Positions 17,372 through 25,426 of a DNA stretch of 64,000 bases are shown here, one piece after another. Every line of letters begins with the position of its first letter. Positions within the stretch are counted from its first letter, which is position 1. Under the pieces are notes generated by a model. That model was not told the origin of the DNA. It saw nothing but the letters and a program-made list of their open reading frames with translations, and ran no database searches. The stretch lies in the NCBI GenBank assembly GCA_040797845.1, contig JBFNFA010000010.1:62001-126000 (forward strand), written 5' to 3'. The stretch is from Clostridium_AW sp040797845. GTDB taxonomy: Bacteria; Bacillota; Clostridia; Clostridiales; Clostridiaceae. Made by a program: the position numbers and the translations under genes.

Positions 17372-17402
17372 ATCCAGCAGAACTATTAATTCTACTGGAT
17401 TT
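17372..17402 (-). terminator. Terminator of tRNA-Trp
   Basis: Stem ATCCAGCAGAA pairing with TTCTACTGGAT (one G-T wobble), followed by seven Ts on the minus strand, a few bases after the tRNA 3' end. Confidence 0.85.
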
Positions 17403-17408
17403 CTGTTT

Positions 17409-17484
17409 TGGCAGGGGCACGAGGACTTGAACCCGGAACCAACGGTTTTGGAGACCGCTACTCTACCAATTGAGCTATACCCCT
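17409..17484 (-). tRNA. tRNA-Trp (anticodon CCA)
   Basis: 76 nt cloverleaf: 7-bp acceptor AGGGGTA / TGCCCCT, D-arm GCTC...GAGT, anticodon loop CTCCAAA giving CCA, T-loop GGTTCAAGTCC, discriminator G and genome-encoded CCA. It has its own consensus promoter upstream and its own terminator. It is the only tRNA I find in the window. Confidence 0.97.
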
Positions 17485-17545
17485 ATATTCATAAGTAGCT
17501 TATAACTTTTTAGAACTTCTGCTATAACGACTACTGACAAAAGTT

Positions 17546-17574
17546 ATTATATTACAGAAAAGCCATGCTGTCAA
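17546..17574 (-). promoter_or_regulatory. Consensus promoter of tRNA-Trp
   Basis: Perfect TTGACA, 17-bp spacer, perfect TATAAT on the minus strand, about 60 bp before the tRNA 5' end. Confidence 0.88.
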
Positions 17575-17660
17575 GCAATTTTTTGCTACTATTTACTACT
17601 ATGCAATAAGTAAATAATAGTTATATCTCTTTCATCATTAAGCACTAATAAGCATTATAC

Positions 17661-18038
17661 TTAGTCAACTTTTCTACCGCAATGGGGACAAAACTGAAAG
17701 GATCTGTCTATAACTCCACCACAATAATTACATACGTTACCACATCTGCTATTAACATATACCTCTTTTAAATTAGAATCATCAATGGTTACTTCTTTAC
17801 CACTCTCTATAAGCTCTCCCATGTCCTGTGGGACTTCAAATATAGAATTGCAGCATCGTGAAATTACATAATATTTTTTATTAAACTTAGCTAAAGGTAT
17901 AAAGAAGAAATGAAAAACAGTGTATACTTTAATTAATTCATATGTAGACATACGCTCACAGCTCTTACATATTATATTTTGAATATGTTTAACACTCTTT
18001 TTTCTTTCTTCAACACCCATTATTCCAAAGAAGAACAT
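17661..18038 (-). CDS. Small zinc-ribbon protein
   Basis: 125 residues. It has three cysteine groups: CKSC near residue 24, ISRCCNS near 61, and a C-terminal ribbon CNYCGG...CPHCGRK. The first half (MFFFGIMGVEE...FHFFFIPL...KYYVISRCCNSIFEVP) has the pattern of small clostridial proteins with two zinc ribbons around a hydrophobic stretch. The ATG overlaps the stop of the upstream lipoprotein gene by one base (TAATG), so the two are coupled. The function is not known; metal binding is inferred from cysteines. Pairing with a ZnuA-like protein may point to metal homeostasis. Confidence 0.78.
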   Translation of the reverse strand: MFFFGIMGVEERKKSVKHIQNIICKSCERMSTYELIKVYTVFHFFFIPLAKFNKKYYVISRCCNSIFEVPQDMGELIESGKEVTIDDSNLKEVYVNSRCGNVCNYCGGVIDRSFQFCPHCGRKVD

Positions 18039-18952
18039 TATTGGTTACCCCCATTTGATAAAACTGCTTTATTTAAGCTATTAACATTATATTTTACTAT
18101 ATCAATATAACGAGCATTTTCTTTGTGTATTAAAATATTTATAGGTACCATATTATATTTCTTTATATCTTCCTCTACTTTTTTTAACTCATTTCCGTTG
18201 GAGTAAAAAAATAATCTGTTTTTATTTATATTATCATCTTTAATTTCTTCAGCTAGTTCCTTATCTTTAGGTATCTTAATTCCTTTTATATTGGAATACT
18301 TCAAGAAATATTCTAAATCTTCTTCTGAGTAATATACCTCAGTTTCTTTTAAATTTGCAGATAGCTCCTTTATTTTTTTCTCGTATTCTTCTAATTCCTT
18401 TACCGTATTCTCAAAGTTTTTTTCATAGAATTCTCTATTCTTAGGATCTTTATCTTGTATAGAGTTTTTTATGTTTAAAAGAGCTATTTTATAATTATCA
18501 ATATTCATCCAATAGTAAGGATTCTCTTTAAAAATATATTTTTTATGCTTAACATTATCACTATATGAAAGTATATTTATTCCTCTTGAAAGATTTATTA
18601 TTCCTAATTTTCCTTTACTTAATTTATTTACAAAATCACTAGCCCAAGGTTCTAGGCCTCCGCCATTGTATATAAACAAATCATATTTGCTTATATTATT
18701 TATTGCATCTTGTGAAAAAACATAATTTAATTCTTCTTCTCTATTTTTAAACATAAAATCAACAAAATGTTTATCTCCAACTATATCTTTAGTCATGAAA
18801 TATAATAATTTATCTGTAGTCATTATATTTAATACAACATCGCTACCTTTACTTACCTTTAAATTTATTTCAATATCTTCATTTATTTTCTCGCAACCAG
18901 ATAATAAAAGGATAAAAATTAACATAATAATTATATATTTAACTTTTTTCAA
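18038..18952 (-). CDS. ZnuA-like (TroA family) lipoprotein with degenerate metal site
   Basis: 304 residues. The lipoprotein signal ends at LLLSGC. The body has the TroA/ZnuA cluster A-1 pattern: IMTTDKLLYFMTKDIVGDK, DLFIYNGGGLEPW, and a long charged central helix EKNFENTVKELEEYEKKIKEL. In metal-binding members the first ligand is in EPHxYEPT and the second in a PHxWxDP-type motif. Here those places read REEELNYVF and NPYYWMNI, so both histidines are missing. No ABC permease or ATPase is adjacent. It may bind another ligand or act as a sensor rather than import zinc or manganese. Confidence 0.78.
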   Translation of the reverse strand: MKKVKYIIIMLIFILLLSGCEKINEDIEINLKVSKGSDVVLNIMTTDKLLYFMTKDIVGDKHFVDFMFKNREEELNYVFSQDAINNISKYDLFIYNGGGLEPWASDFVNKLSKGKLGIINLSRGINILSYSDNVKHKKYIFKENPYYWMNIDNYKIALLNIKNSIQDKDPKNREFYEKNFENTVKELEEYEKKIKELSANLKETEVYYSEEDLEYFLKYSNIKGIKIPKDKELAEEIKDDNINKNRLFFYSNGNELKKVEEDIKKYNMVPINILIHKENARYIDIVKYNVNSLNKAVLSNGGNQ

Positions 18953-19079
18953 TTTTTTCCACCTCGCAAATTGAATCTACATATATTTTACATAAGTAAT
19001 ATCTCTAATGCAAATTAATGTTTATTCTTACCATTTTATATGGTAAAATTATCTTGATTATAGTTTTGTGAGGTACCCT

Positions 19080-20324
19080 ATGGAAATTAGCTTAAATAAA
19101 GTAATTCGTGCCATATCCATTGCCTTAGATTTATCTCAAATGAGTTCGGTTGATGGTACAAATATAATAGAAGAAGTAACTAACATAAATTATTCTAAAC
19201 ATAAATTTATGAATCATTCACTTAGAACATGCTATATAGCTATAGAAATTGGAAGAGAATTGAATATACCACAGGATAAACTCCAAGGTGTTTATATATC
19301 TTCACTTTTACATGATATAGGTGCCACTAACTTCTTCAACGTTAGCCACTATTCAAATGATTTTATTCATGAACATTCTATAATAGGTAGTAGTTTAACA
19401 AAGGAATTTCCTTTGTTTAATAATTTGTCTGATATTATACTTTATCATCACGAAAATTACGATGGGTCTGGACCATTAAAGCTAAGTGGAGAAAATATCC
19501 CCTTAGAAAGCCAAATAATTAGAATATCAGATTTAATTGAACTTCTTTTCAATGAAACTCAACCATCCTTAGTTCAAAAGGATAGAATAGTACAATGGAT
19601 TAAGGAAAATAACAATAGAGTATATCCTTCTAAAATTACAGAAGCTTTTTTAAGGTGTTCTAGAAAGGATATATTTTGGTTTAACTTAGAGAATTTAAAT
19701 TCCATGAATTTTATTTTAGATAATGTAGCTCCAAAGATAAATCAAAACTTAACTCTATCCGAATTTGAAAAAGTAGCTTATATTTTTTCTGATATAATAG
19801 ATAAAAAAGATGGTCATACAGCCTCTCATTCTCTTAACATAGGTGAATTAGCTTATAATGTATCTAAATATCTTAAATATGATGAGGAAAAATGTATAAA
19901 AATGAAAATTGCAGGTTTGCTTCACGATATAGGAAAACTTGCCATCTCCATAAAAATATTAAATAAAAATTCTGGATTAACAAATGATGAATTTAATATT
20001 ATTAAATCTCATGTCTACTATTCTAAAATTATTTTAGATAGGATTGAAGATATCCCAGATATAAGTGATTGGGCAAGTAATCATCACGAAAAGTTAGATG
20101 GTACTGGATATCCTAGAGGTTTAAAATCTCAGGAATTAAGTGAGGAGTCTAGAATTATGGCAATTTGCGATATATATCAAGCCTTAACAGAGGACAGGCC
20201 TTATAAAAAAGGCTTCACTCATGAAAAGACCTTTAAAATAATGAATAGTATGGCTGATAATTATTTAATATGTTATAAAGCTTTAGGTTATTTAAAAGAA
20301 ACAATTGGATATAATGATTTATAA
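19080..20324 (+). CDS. Tandem HD/HD-GYP domain phosphohydrolase
   Basis: 414 residues with two HD domains. The first has SLLHDIGATN and HHENYDGSGPL, lacking the GYP; the second is a full HD-GYP with GLLHDIGKLAIS and HHEKLDGTGYPRGL. HD-GYP proteins hydrolyse cyclic-di-GMP or other cyclic dinucleotides. The second domain looks competent, while the first may be regulatory. The start is the ATG five bases after GAGG; the GTG at 19068 is inside the ribosome-binding region. There are no transmembrane segments. It faces away from the lipoprotein pair. Confidence 0.88.
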   Translation: MEISLNKVIRAISIALDLSQMSSVDGTNIIEEVTNINYSKHKFMNHSLRTCYIAIEIGRELNIPQDKLQGVYISSLLHDIGATNFFNVSHYSNDFIHEHSIIGSSLTKEFPLFNNLSDIILYHHENYDGSGPLKLSGENIPLESQIIRISDLIELLFNETQPSLVQKDRIVQWIKENNNRVYPSKITEAFLRCSRKDIFWFNLENLNSMNFILDNVAPKINQNLTLSEFEKVAYIFSDIIDKKDGHTASHSLNIGELAYNVSKYLKYDEEKCIKMKIAGLLHDIGKLAISIKILNKNSGLTNDEFNIIKSHVYYSKIILDRIEDIPDISDWASNHHEKLDGTGYPRGLKSQELSEESRIMAICDIYQALTEDRPYKKGFTHEKTFKIMNSMADNYLICYKALGYLKETIGYNDL

Positions 20325-20326
20325 TA

Positions 20327-20362
20327 GAGAAAGGTAACTTTAATGCTACCTTTTCTTTTTTC
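20327..20362 (+). terminator. Terminator of the HD-GYP gene
   Basis: GAAAGGTA pairing with TACCTTTTC, then TTTTTTC, directly after the stop codon. Confidence 0.75.
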
Positions 20363-20466
20363 GTTTTATTGGTTAAAATATGTTTATAAAGCTAAATTTA
20401 ATACAAATGCCTTCATTGGTATATATTATATTTGGAATAAAACTATACTAGAAAGCAGGTTAATAT

Positions 20467-20925
20467 ATGGAATTTTTTGTTGATAATCTTGATAAGACTT
20501 TGTATATAGGTGAACAGATAGGAAGACTTTGCAATCCAGGTGATATTATATGCCTTATAGGAGATTTAGGAACGGGTAAAACCCATATGACGAAAGGTAT
20601 TGCTAAAGGTTTGAATATAGAGGATTATATAACAAGCCCTACCTTCAATATAGTAAATGAATATACTTCTGGAAGAATAAAACTATTTCATTTCGATGTA
20701 TATAGGGTAAATGATCCAGATGAAATTGCTGCTATTGGATTTGATGAATATATCTTTTCTGATGGGGTAAGTATTATCGAGTGGGCAAATTATATAGATG
20801 AGCTTATACCAAAGGAACATATATCTATACTTATTGAAAAAATCCCTGATCACAGCGAATGCCGTAAAATAACAATAAATTACTATGGAGATAGATATAA
20901 ATACATAAAGGAGATAAAACTATGA
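20467..20925 (+). CDS. tsaE: tRNA threonylcarbamoyladenosine biosynthesis ATPase TsaE
   Basis: 152 residues. The P-loop is GDLGTGKTHMTKGIA, followed by the family block SPTFNIVNEY and HFDVYR, with VSIIEWA near residue 105. It drives t6A synthesis together with TsaB and TsaD. First gene of tsaE-tsaB-rimI, the usual Firmicute order. Its stop overlaps the tsaB start by four bases (ATGA). Confidence 0.96.
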   Translation: MEFFVDNLDKTLYIGEQIGRLCNPGDIICLIGDLGTGKTHMTKGIAKGLNIEDYITSPTFNIVNEYTSGRIKLFHFDVYRVNDPDEIAAIGFDEYIFSDGVSIIEWANYIDELIPKEHISILIEKIPDHSECRKITINYYGDRYKYIKEIKL

Positions 20926-21623
20926 AAATATTAAGTTTAGATTCTGCAACAGAATGCGCTACATGTGCTATATTAGACAAAAACAAGCTATTAGGGGAAG
21001 TTGTCTTTAATTATAAAAAACAACATTCTATTATTTTAATGCCTATGATAGATTATCTTTTAAAAAACTTAAATCTTACCATTCAAGATATAGACGGTTT
21101 TGTAGTATCTAAAGGCCCTGGATCTTTTACAGGCCTTAGGATAGGTGCGGCTACTATAAAAGGATTAAGTGAAGGTACTGGAAAACCCTTTGTTTCAGTT
21201 TCTTCTTTAGATGGGCTCGCATTTAACTTAGCTTACACCGATGGTATCATATGTCCCATTTTAGATGCATTAAGAGATAATGTTTATACATGTTTATACA
21301 GATTTAATGATGGTGCTCTAGAACGCCTTATAGATTATTCTGCAATATCTATGGAAGAATTAATTTCTATTTTAAACACTTATGATGAAAAGATCACTTT
21401 CATTGGAGACTGCACTGAAAAGTTTAAAAATAAGTTAAATACTTCTCTTGAAAACATCTATTTTGCCCCTTCTTCCTTAAATGTAGTAAAGGCATCCTCT
21501 TTAGGTGATATTGGATTAAATCTTATTAAATCCAATATAAGTGAAGATATACATACCTTTGCTCCTATATACTTGAGAAAATCTCAAGCAGAAAGAGAGT
21601 ATGAAAATAAAAATGGACTTTAA
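20922..21623 (+). CDS. tsaB: t6A complex scaffold protein TsaB
   Basis: 233 residues, ASKHA fold. The N-terminus is MKILSLDSATECATCAIL, and the diagnostic segment is SKGPGSFTGLRIG near residue 65. It dimerises with TsaD and has lost the metal site of TsaD, as usual. It is overlapped at the 5' end by tsaE (4 bp) and at the 3' end by rimI (23 bp), so the three are tightly coupled. Confidence 0.96.
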   Translation: MKILSLDSATECATCAILDKNKLLGEVVFNYKKQHSIILMPMIDYLLKNLNLTIQDIDGFVVSKGPGSFTGLRIGAATIKGLSEGTGKPFVSVSSLDGLAFNLAYTDGIICPILDALRDNVYTCLYRFNDGALERLIDYSAISMEELISILNTYDEKITFIGDCTEKFKNKLNTSLENIYFAPSSLNVVKASSLGDIGLNLIKSNISEDIHTFAPIYLRKSQAEREYENKNGL

Positions 21624-22056
21624 ATTTTCCATTGCTAACATGGGCCATATAGATGATATATGTGAAATTAATGATTTATCCTTTTCAGTACCCTGGAGCA
21701 GAATGTCTGTAGAAAATGAAATCGTTAATGAAAATTCTCTATATTTAGTAATACTAAAAGATGATAAAGTTATAGGTTATGCTGGGATATGGATTATTCT
21801 AGATGAGGGTCATATAACGAATATTGCTGTTCACCCTAATTATAGGAGTATAGGTATAGCTTCTGCATTATTAGAAGAATTAATAGAACAATGTAGACGT
21901 CATGCAGTACATAGCATGACCTTAGAAGTGAGAAAATCTAATATAATTGCTCAAAAGCTTTATGAAAAATTTAATTTTGTCAATGAAGGTATTAGAAAAA
22001 ATTACTATAGTGATAATGGAGAAGATGCCATAATCATGTGGAAATATGATATATAA
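21601..22056 (+). CDS. rimI: Ribosomal protein S18 alanine N-acetyltransferase RimI
   Basis: 151 residues, GNAT fold. The acetyl-CoA motif A is NIAVHPNYRSIGIASALLEELI, with the C-terminal EVRKSNIIAQKLYEKFNFVNEGIRKNYY typical of RimI. The gene overlaps tsaB by 23 bp. An alternative ATG at 21613 would remove four residues; neither start has an ideal Shine-Dalgarno spacing. A terminator follows at once. The RimI name rests on operon context as well as sequence. Confidence 0.9.
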   Translation: MKIKMDFKFSIANMGHIDDICEINDLSFSVPWSRMSVENEIVNENSLYLVILKDDKVIGYAGIWIILDEGHITNIAVHPNYRSIGIASALLEELIEQCRRHAVHSMTLEVRKSNIIAQKLYEKFNFVNEGIRKNYYSDNGEDAIIMWKYDI

Positions 22057-22067
22057 GTATATAGAAT

Positions 22068-22099
22068 AAGGCACTAAGGTTTTAAATCCTTAGTGCCTT
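22068..22099. terminator. Bidirectional terminator between rimI and ygeY
   Basis: Perfect 12-bp stem AAGGCACTAAGG / CCTTAGTGCCTT between convergent genes. Confidence 0.88.
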
Positions 22100-22104
22100 A
22101 AATA

Positions 22105-23289
22105 TTACTTTAATAAAGCTTTGCTTATAGCCTCGTATCCTTTAGTAGCTTTTACTAACTGTTCTATTTCAATATGTTCATCTATTGTATGAGCTAGGTT
22201 TTCTCTAGATGGGCCAAATCCTATTGTCTTTATCTTCGCTTCTCCTGCGTAGTGGCTTCCATTTGTACAGAAGGAGTAGTAAGTTATTACTGGATTTAGT
22301 CCTGATTCTATTAATGAATCATAGGAATTTTTAACAAAATCATCTTCTTTTGAGTATCTCCATGCTGGGAAAAACCTTTCATCAGAAATTATTTCTCCTG
22401 TATAGCATTTTTCTGTTCCTTTGGCGTAGAAAGCCTTAGCATCAAACTCCGTATCTTCTTTTTTCATTTCTTCAATTAAATCTAATACTGGCTTTAATAC
22501 TCCTTCTTTAGTTTCTCCAACCAAAAGTCTTCTGTCGTAAGTTATCTTGCAGTAATCTGGTACTACTGAAGCTCCTGGATATGGTGAGGATTTTATATCA
22601 ACTAATTCTAATATTCCATGTCCTAATTCTTCATCATAGGTCATTTCCATTTCTCTTACTCTGTTAATTAATTTTGATGCTTTATATACTGCGTTAATTC
22701 CTTTTTGTGGGTTTGCTGAGTGAGCTGGTTTTCCATAAGTTTCAACAACTATTTCCGCTCTACCTCTTTGTCCTATTTTTAAGTTACATTCTGAAGCCTC
22801 TCCAATTACAACATAATCAGGTTTTACTCTCTCGCTGATTTTTCTTGCTGCGACTCCTTCAAAGCATTCTTCGTGAACAACTCCAGCTACGTATACTTCT
22901 CCTGGGAAATCTCTTCCTGTAGCTTCTGCAAAGTTTGCTGCACCACAAATCATGGCTGCTAAGGCGCCTTTCATGTCAGAAGCCCCTCTTCCATATACCT
23001 TTCCATCTTTTACTTCTCCAGCAAATGGCTCTACCGTCCATTTTGATGGATCTGAAACTTCTACTGTATCTATATGAGCATCAAATAATACTTTTTTACC
23101 TGGCTTATTTCCTTTTATGCATCCAACTATGTTTCCATATTCATCTACATGAAAGCTATCAAAACCTAATTCGTTGAATATTTTCTTTAACTTCTCTACA
23201 ACTTCTCCTTCTCCACCGGAGTAGCTTTTAGATTGTATAAGCTCTTGACATATTTTAATTACCTTTTCTTGCTTCTCAACTGTTAACAT
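22105..23289 (-). CDS. ygeY: M20-family hydrolase YgeY
   Basis: 394 residues, a zinc-dependent M20 peptidase/deacylase fold. Metal ligands are visible as FDAHIDTVE (His and Asp), GRGASDMKG (Asp) and VVHEECFEG (catalytic and ligand Glu). The long match is to the YgeY branch linked to selenium and purine metabolism, not to general dipeptidases. Last gene of ridA-ygeX-ygeY. The start is the ATG at 23289 behind GGAAGGGG; the upstream TTG at 23307 overlaps the ribosome-binding site. In E. coli, ygeY sits with ygeX, ygeW and hyuA in the anaerobic urate-degradation cluster. The exact substrate is not settled. Confidence 0.92.
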   Translation of the reverse strand: MLTVEKQEKVIKICQELIQSKSYSGGEGEVVEKLKKIFNELGFDSFHVDEYGNIVGCIKGNKPGKKVLFDAHIDTVEVSDPSKWTVEPFAGEVKDGKVYGRGASDMKGALAAMICGAANFAEATGRDFPGEVYVAGVVHEECFEGVAARKISERVKPDYVVIGEASECNLKIGQRGRAEIVVETYGKPAHSANPQKGINAVYKASKLINRVREMEMTYDEELGHGILELVDIKSSPYPGASVVPDYCKITYDRRLLVGETKEGVLKPVLDLIEEMKKEDTEFDAKAFYAKGTEKCYTGEIISDERFFPAWRYSKEDDFVKNSYDSLIESGLNPVITYYSFCTNGSHYAGEAKIKTIGFGPSRENLAHTIDEHIEIEQLVKATKGYEAISKALLK

Positions 23290-23347
23290 TTTAAAGTCCC
23301 CTTCCAAAAATTAATTTTTTCCCATTAACCCTGATCTTTATTAATTG

Positions 23348-24574
23348 CTAAATGGAAGCATTGTCTCCATCCCATACTATATCTCTATATTTGTAAGGGT
23401 CTGTATTCCCTTCTGTACTAATTATTAATATCTTTGAATCTTCATTGAATCCTAGTTTTTCTCTTAGCTCTTTGTAGCAGTCATTATCCATAAGCAAACT
23501 TAGCACTCCTGTTCCAACTGCTCCTGATTCTCCAGATATTATCTGTGGATCTCCCTTAAGCGGACTAGCTAATATTCTCATTCCTCTCGCTGCCACATAG
23601 TCTGGACATGAGAAGTATGCATCTGAATAGTCCCTTAATACCTCCCAGCTTATTGTATTCGGCTCTCCACAAGCTAACCCTGCCATTATAGTTTGCATAT
23701 CACCTGTTACTATGTGGGGTTTGCTATCATTTATTTGAGCTGATTTATATATGCATGGTGCATTATCTGGTTCTAATACAATGGTTATCGGTCTATCCCC
23801 TCCAAATTTTGATGCTAAATATCCTTGTACTGCTCCTGCAAAAGAACCTACCCCTGCTTGTACAAATACGTGAGTTGGTTTATCCACTCCATTTTCATCT
23901 AGTTGCTCCATAGCTTCGTGGATTAATGTTCCATATCCTTGCATTATCCATGTTGGAATATCTTCATATCCTTCCCAAGCTGTATCTTGAACTACTACCC
24001 ATCCATGCTTTTTAGCCATCTCATCTGAAAGTCTTACGGCATCATCATAGTTTCCATCTATGATACTTGCTTCAGCCCCTTCTTTTTTTATGTTTTCTAA
24101 TCTAGTTAGAGATGAGCCTTTTGGCATGTATACAACTGCTTTTTGTCCTAACTGTCTAGCTGCCCACGCCACTCCTCTTCCATGATTTCCATCTGTTGCT
24201 GTTACAAAAGTTATTTCTCCTAACTTTTCTTTAATTTCCTTTGATCTTAGTAGGTCAAAAGATACTTCTGATATATCCATTCCAAGTTTTTCACTTAGAT
24301 ATTTTCCTATTGAGTAGGAGCCTCCTAATACTTTGAAGGCATTAAGGCCAAATCTATAGGATTCATCCTTTAAGAATATATTTTTTACTCCTAAGTAATT
24401 AGCTAAATTGTCCAATTTGTGTAATGGAGTAACTGAGTATTCTGAAAAACTTTTATGAAAATCTCTTACATTTCCTATAACCTTATCTGATATAAAGTCT
24501 GTGTTAACTCCCTTATACTCTTTATCTCTCGCTTTCTCATTTAATACAGACTTTATTAGTTCCTTTTTCATCAT
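23348..24574 (-). CDS. ygeX: Diaminopropionate ammonia-lyase YgeX
   Basis: 408 residues, a PLP fold-type II enzyme. The PLP lysine is K81 in RFGLNAFKVLGGSYS, and the glycine-rich phosphate loop is SGESGAVGTG. It splits 2,3-diaminopropionate to pyruvate and two ammonia through a 2-aminoacrylate intermediate, which explains the ridA gene just upstream. Start ATGATG behind GGAGG. In enteric bacteria YgeX is a required enzyme of formate-dependent urate breakdown. Here it is in the middle of a sigma-54-type operon. Confidence 0.95.
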   Translation of the reverse strand: MMKKELIKSVLNEKARDKEYKGVNTDFISDKVIGNVRDFHKSFSEYSVTPLHKLDNLANYLGVKNIFLKDESYRFGLNAFKVLGGSYSIGKYLSEKLGMDISEVSFDLLRSKEIKEKLGEITFVTATDGNHGRGVAWAARQLGQKAVVYMPKGSSLTRLENIKKEGAEASIIDGNYDDAVRLSDEMAKKHGWVVVQDTAWEGYEDIPTWIMQGYGTLIHEAMEQLDENGVDKPTHVFVQAGVGSFAGAVQGYLASKFGGDRPITIVLEPDNAPCIYKSAQINDSKPHIVTGDMQTIMAGLACGEPNTISWEVLRDYSDAYFSCPDYVAARGMRILASPLKGDPQIISGESGAVGTGVLSLLMDNDCYKELREKLGFNEDSKILIISTEGNTDPYKYRDIVWDGDNASI

Positions 24575-24591
24575 TATCTACCTCCAGTTAT

Positions 24592-24975
24592 TTAATCATT
24601 TTTCACTGCTATAACTTCTATTTCAATTTCTGCATCCTTAGGAAGTGCTGCTACTTCAACACAACTTCTTGCAGGGTAAAATCCTTCGAAATATTCACCA
24701 TATATTTCATTTACCTTTGAAAAATTTCCTAAGTTCTTCAAAAATACCGTAGTTTTAACTACATCTTTAAGAGTTAATCCTTCTTCTTTTAATATTGATA
24801 TAATATTTTCAATAGATTGCTTTGCTTGCTCTTCTACGCCACTTGGCATTTCTCCAGTATTTGGGTTGACAGGAAGTTGTCCTGACAGAAAAACCAAGTT
24901 AGAAAATCCAATCCCTTGTGAATATGGCCCTATAGCAGCTGGTGCATTTTTACTACATATAATTCTTTTATTCAA
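24592..24975 (-). CDS. ridA: RidA family enamine/imine deaminase
   Basis: 127 residues, standard RidA length. Family blocks are APAAIGPYSQGI at the N-terminus, LSGQLPVNP, and PARSCVEVAALPKDAEIEIEVIAV with the conserved arginine and final glutamate. RidA hydrolyses reactive 2-aminoacrylate to pyruvate and ammonia, the intermediate produced by YgeX, so it is a dedicated detoxifier here. The start codon is TTG, fixed by AGGAGG seven bases upstream. It is the first gene of ridA-ygeX-ygeY, with a sigma-54-type promoter about 115 bp upstream. Confidence 0.95.
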   Translation of the reverse strand: MNKRIICSKNAPAAIGPYSQGIGFSNLVFLSGQLPVNPNTGEMPSGVEEQAKQSIENIISILKEEGLTLKDVVKTTVFLKNLGNFSKVNEIYGEYFEGFYPARSCVEVAALPKDAEIEIEVIAVKND

Positions 24976-25087
24976 TTTTAATTCCTCCTTTTAATATCTT
25001 TTATAAGATAGCTAATCAGTTCTAATATTCCTATTTATTAATAAATAACTATCTTGATTATATTTCAAATTGTTTATATATAAATAT

Positions 25088-25103
25088 AGCAATAATCATG
25101 CCA
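25088..25103 (-). promoter_or_regulatory. Sigma-54 (-24/-12) promoter of ridA-ygeX-ygeY
   Basis: TGGCATGATTATTGCT on the minus strand matches the sigma-54 consensus TGGCAYRN4TTGCW at every specified position. The predicted transcript start is about 100 bp before the ridA TTG. Confidence 0.82.
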
Positions 25104-25158
25104 ATATATGAAAAGCTATATTTCCTAGATGTTTAATGAAATTATCATATTATTTTAC

Positions 25159-25191
25159 TTATCAATATGATAATTTTTATCATATTGATAA
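25159..25191. promoter_or_regulatory. Paired palindromic activator sites upstream of ridA
   Basis: TTATCAATATGATAA and its exact reverse complement TTATCATATTGATAA, separated by TTT, with centres 18 bp apart. They lie about 90-107 bp before the predicted sigma-54 transcript start, the usual range for enhancer-binding proteins. There is no T-tract after the inverted repeat on the minus strand, so it is a poor terminator. A half-matching copy lies at 25142-25156. Confidence 0.75.
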
Positions 25192-25243
25192 TCATTGTTT
25201 TTCAACTGTTTTTCTATGATAAGTAGATTTTAATCAGCACAAA

Positions 25244-25258
25244 TTATCATATTGATAA
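25244..25258. promoter_or_regulatory. Third palindromic activator site upstream of ridA
   Basis: TTATCATATTGATAA, identical to the second site of the pair, centred 67 bp further upstream. The rest of the 451-bp gap 24976-25426 is AT-rich with no gene. Confidence 0.72.
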
Positions 25259-25335
25259 AAACTATGATTTTGATTTCATATTTATTTATTTAACAATCAC
25301 ATAATAAACTTATATGAAATTAACTTATTCAAAGA

Positions 25336-25375
25336 CAAAGTCTGTGTATATATTTATTAATTTACACAGACTTTG
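25336..25375 (-). terminator. Possible terminator of the permease gene
   Basis: Perfect 13-bp stem CAAAGTCTGTGTA / TACACAGACTTTG, 50 bp after the permease stop. It has only a weak T-tract (TCTTTGAATAAG). Confidence 0.6.
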
Positions 25376-25426
25376 GTAAATCTTATATATTTATTTAATT
25401 TTAATTACATGTTCATCCAATCCATA

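Noticed and set aside
25159..25191. Terminator of the permease gene
   Set aside because: The perfect inverted repeat has no T-tract on the minus strand and its motif recurs at other upstream sites with fixed spacing; read as activator sites instead.
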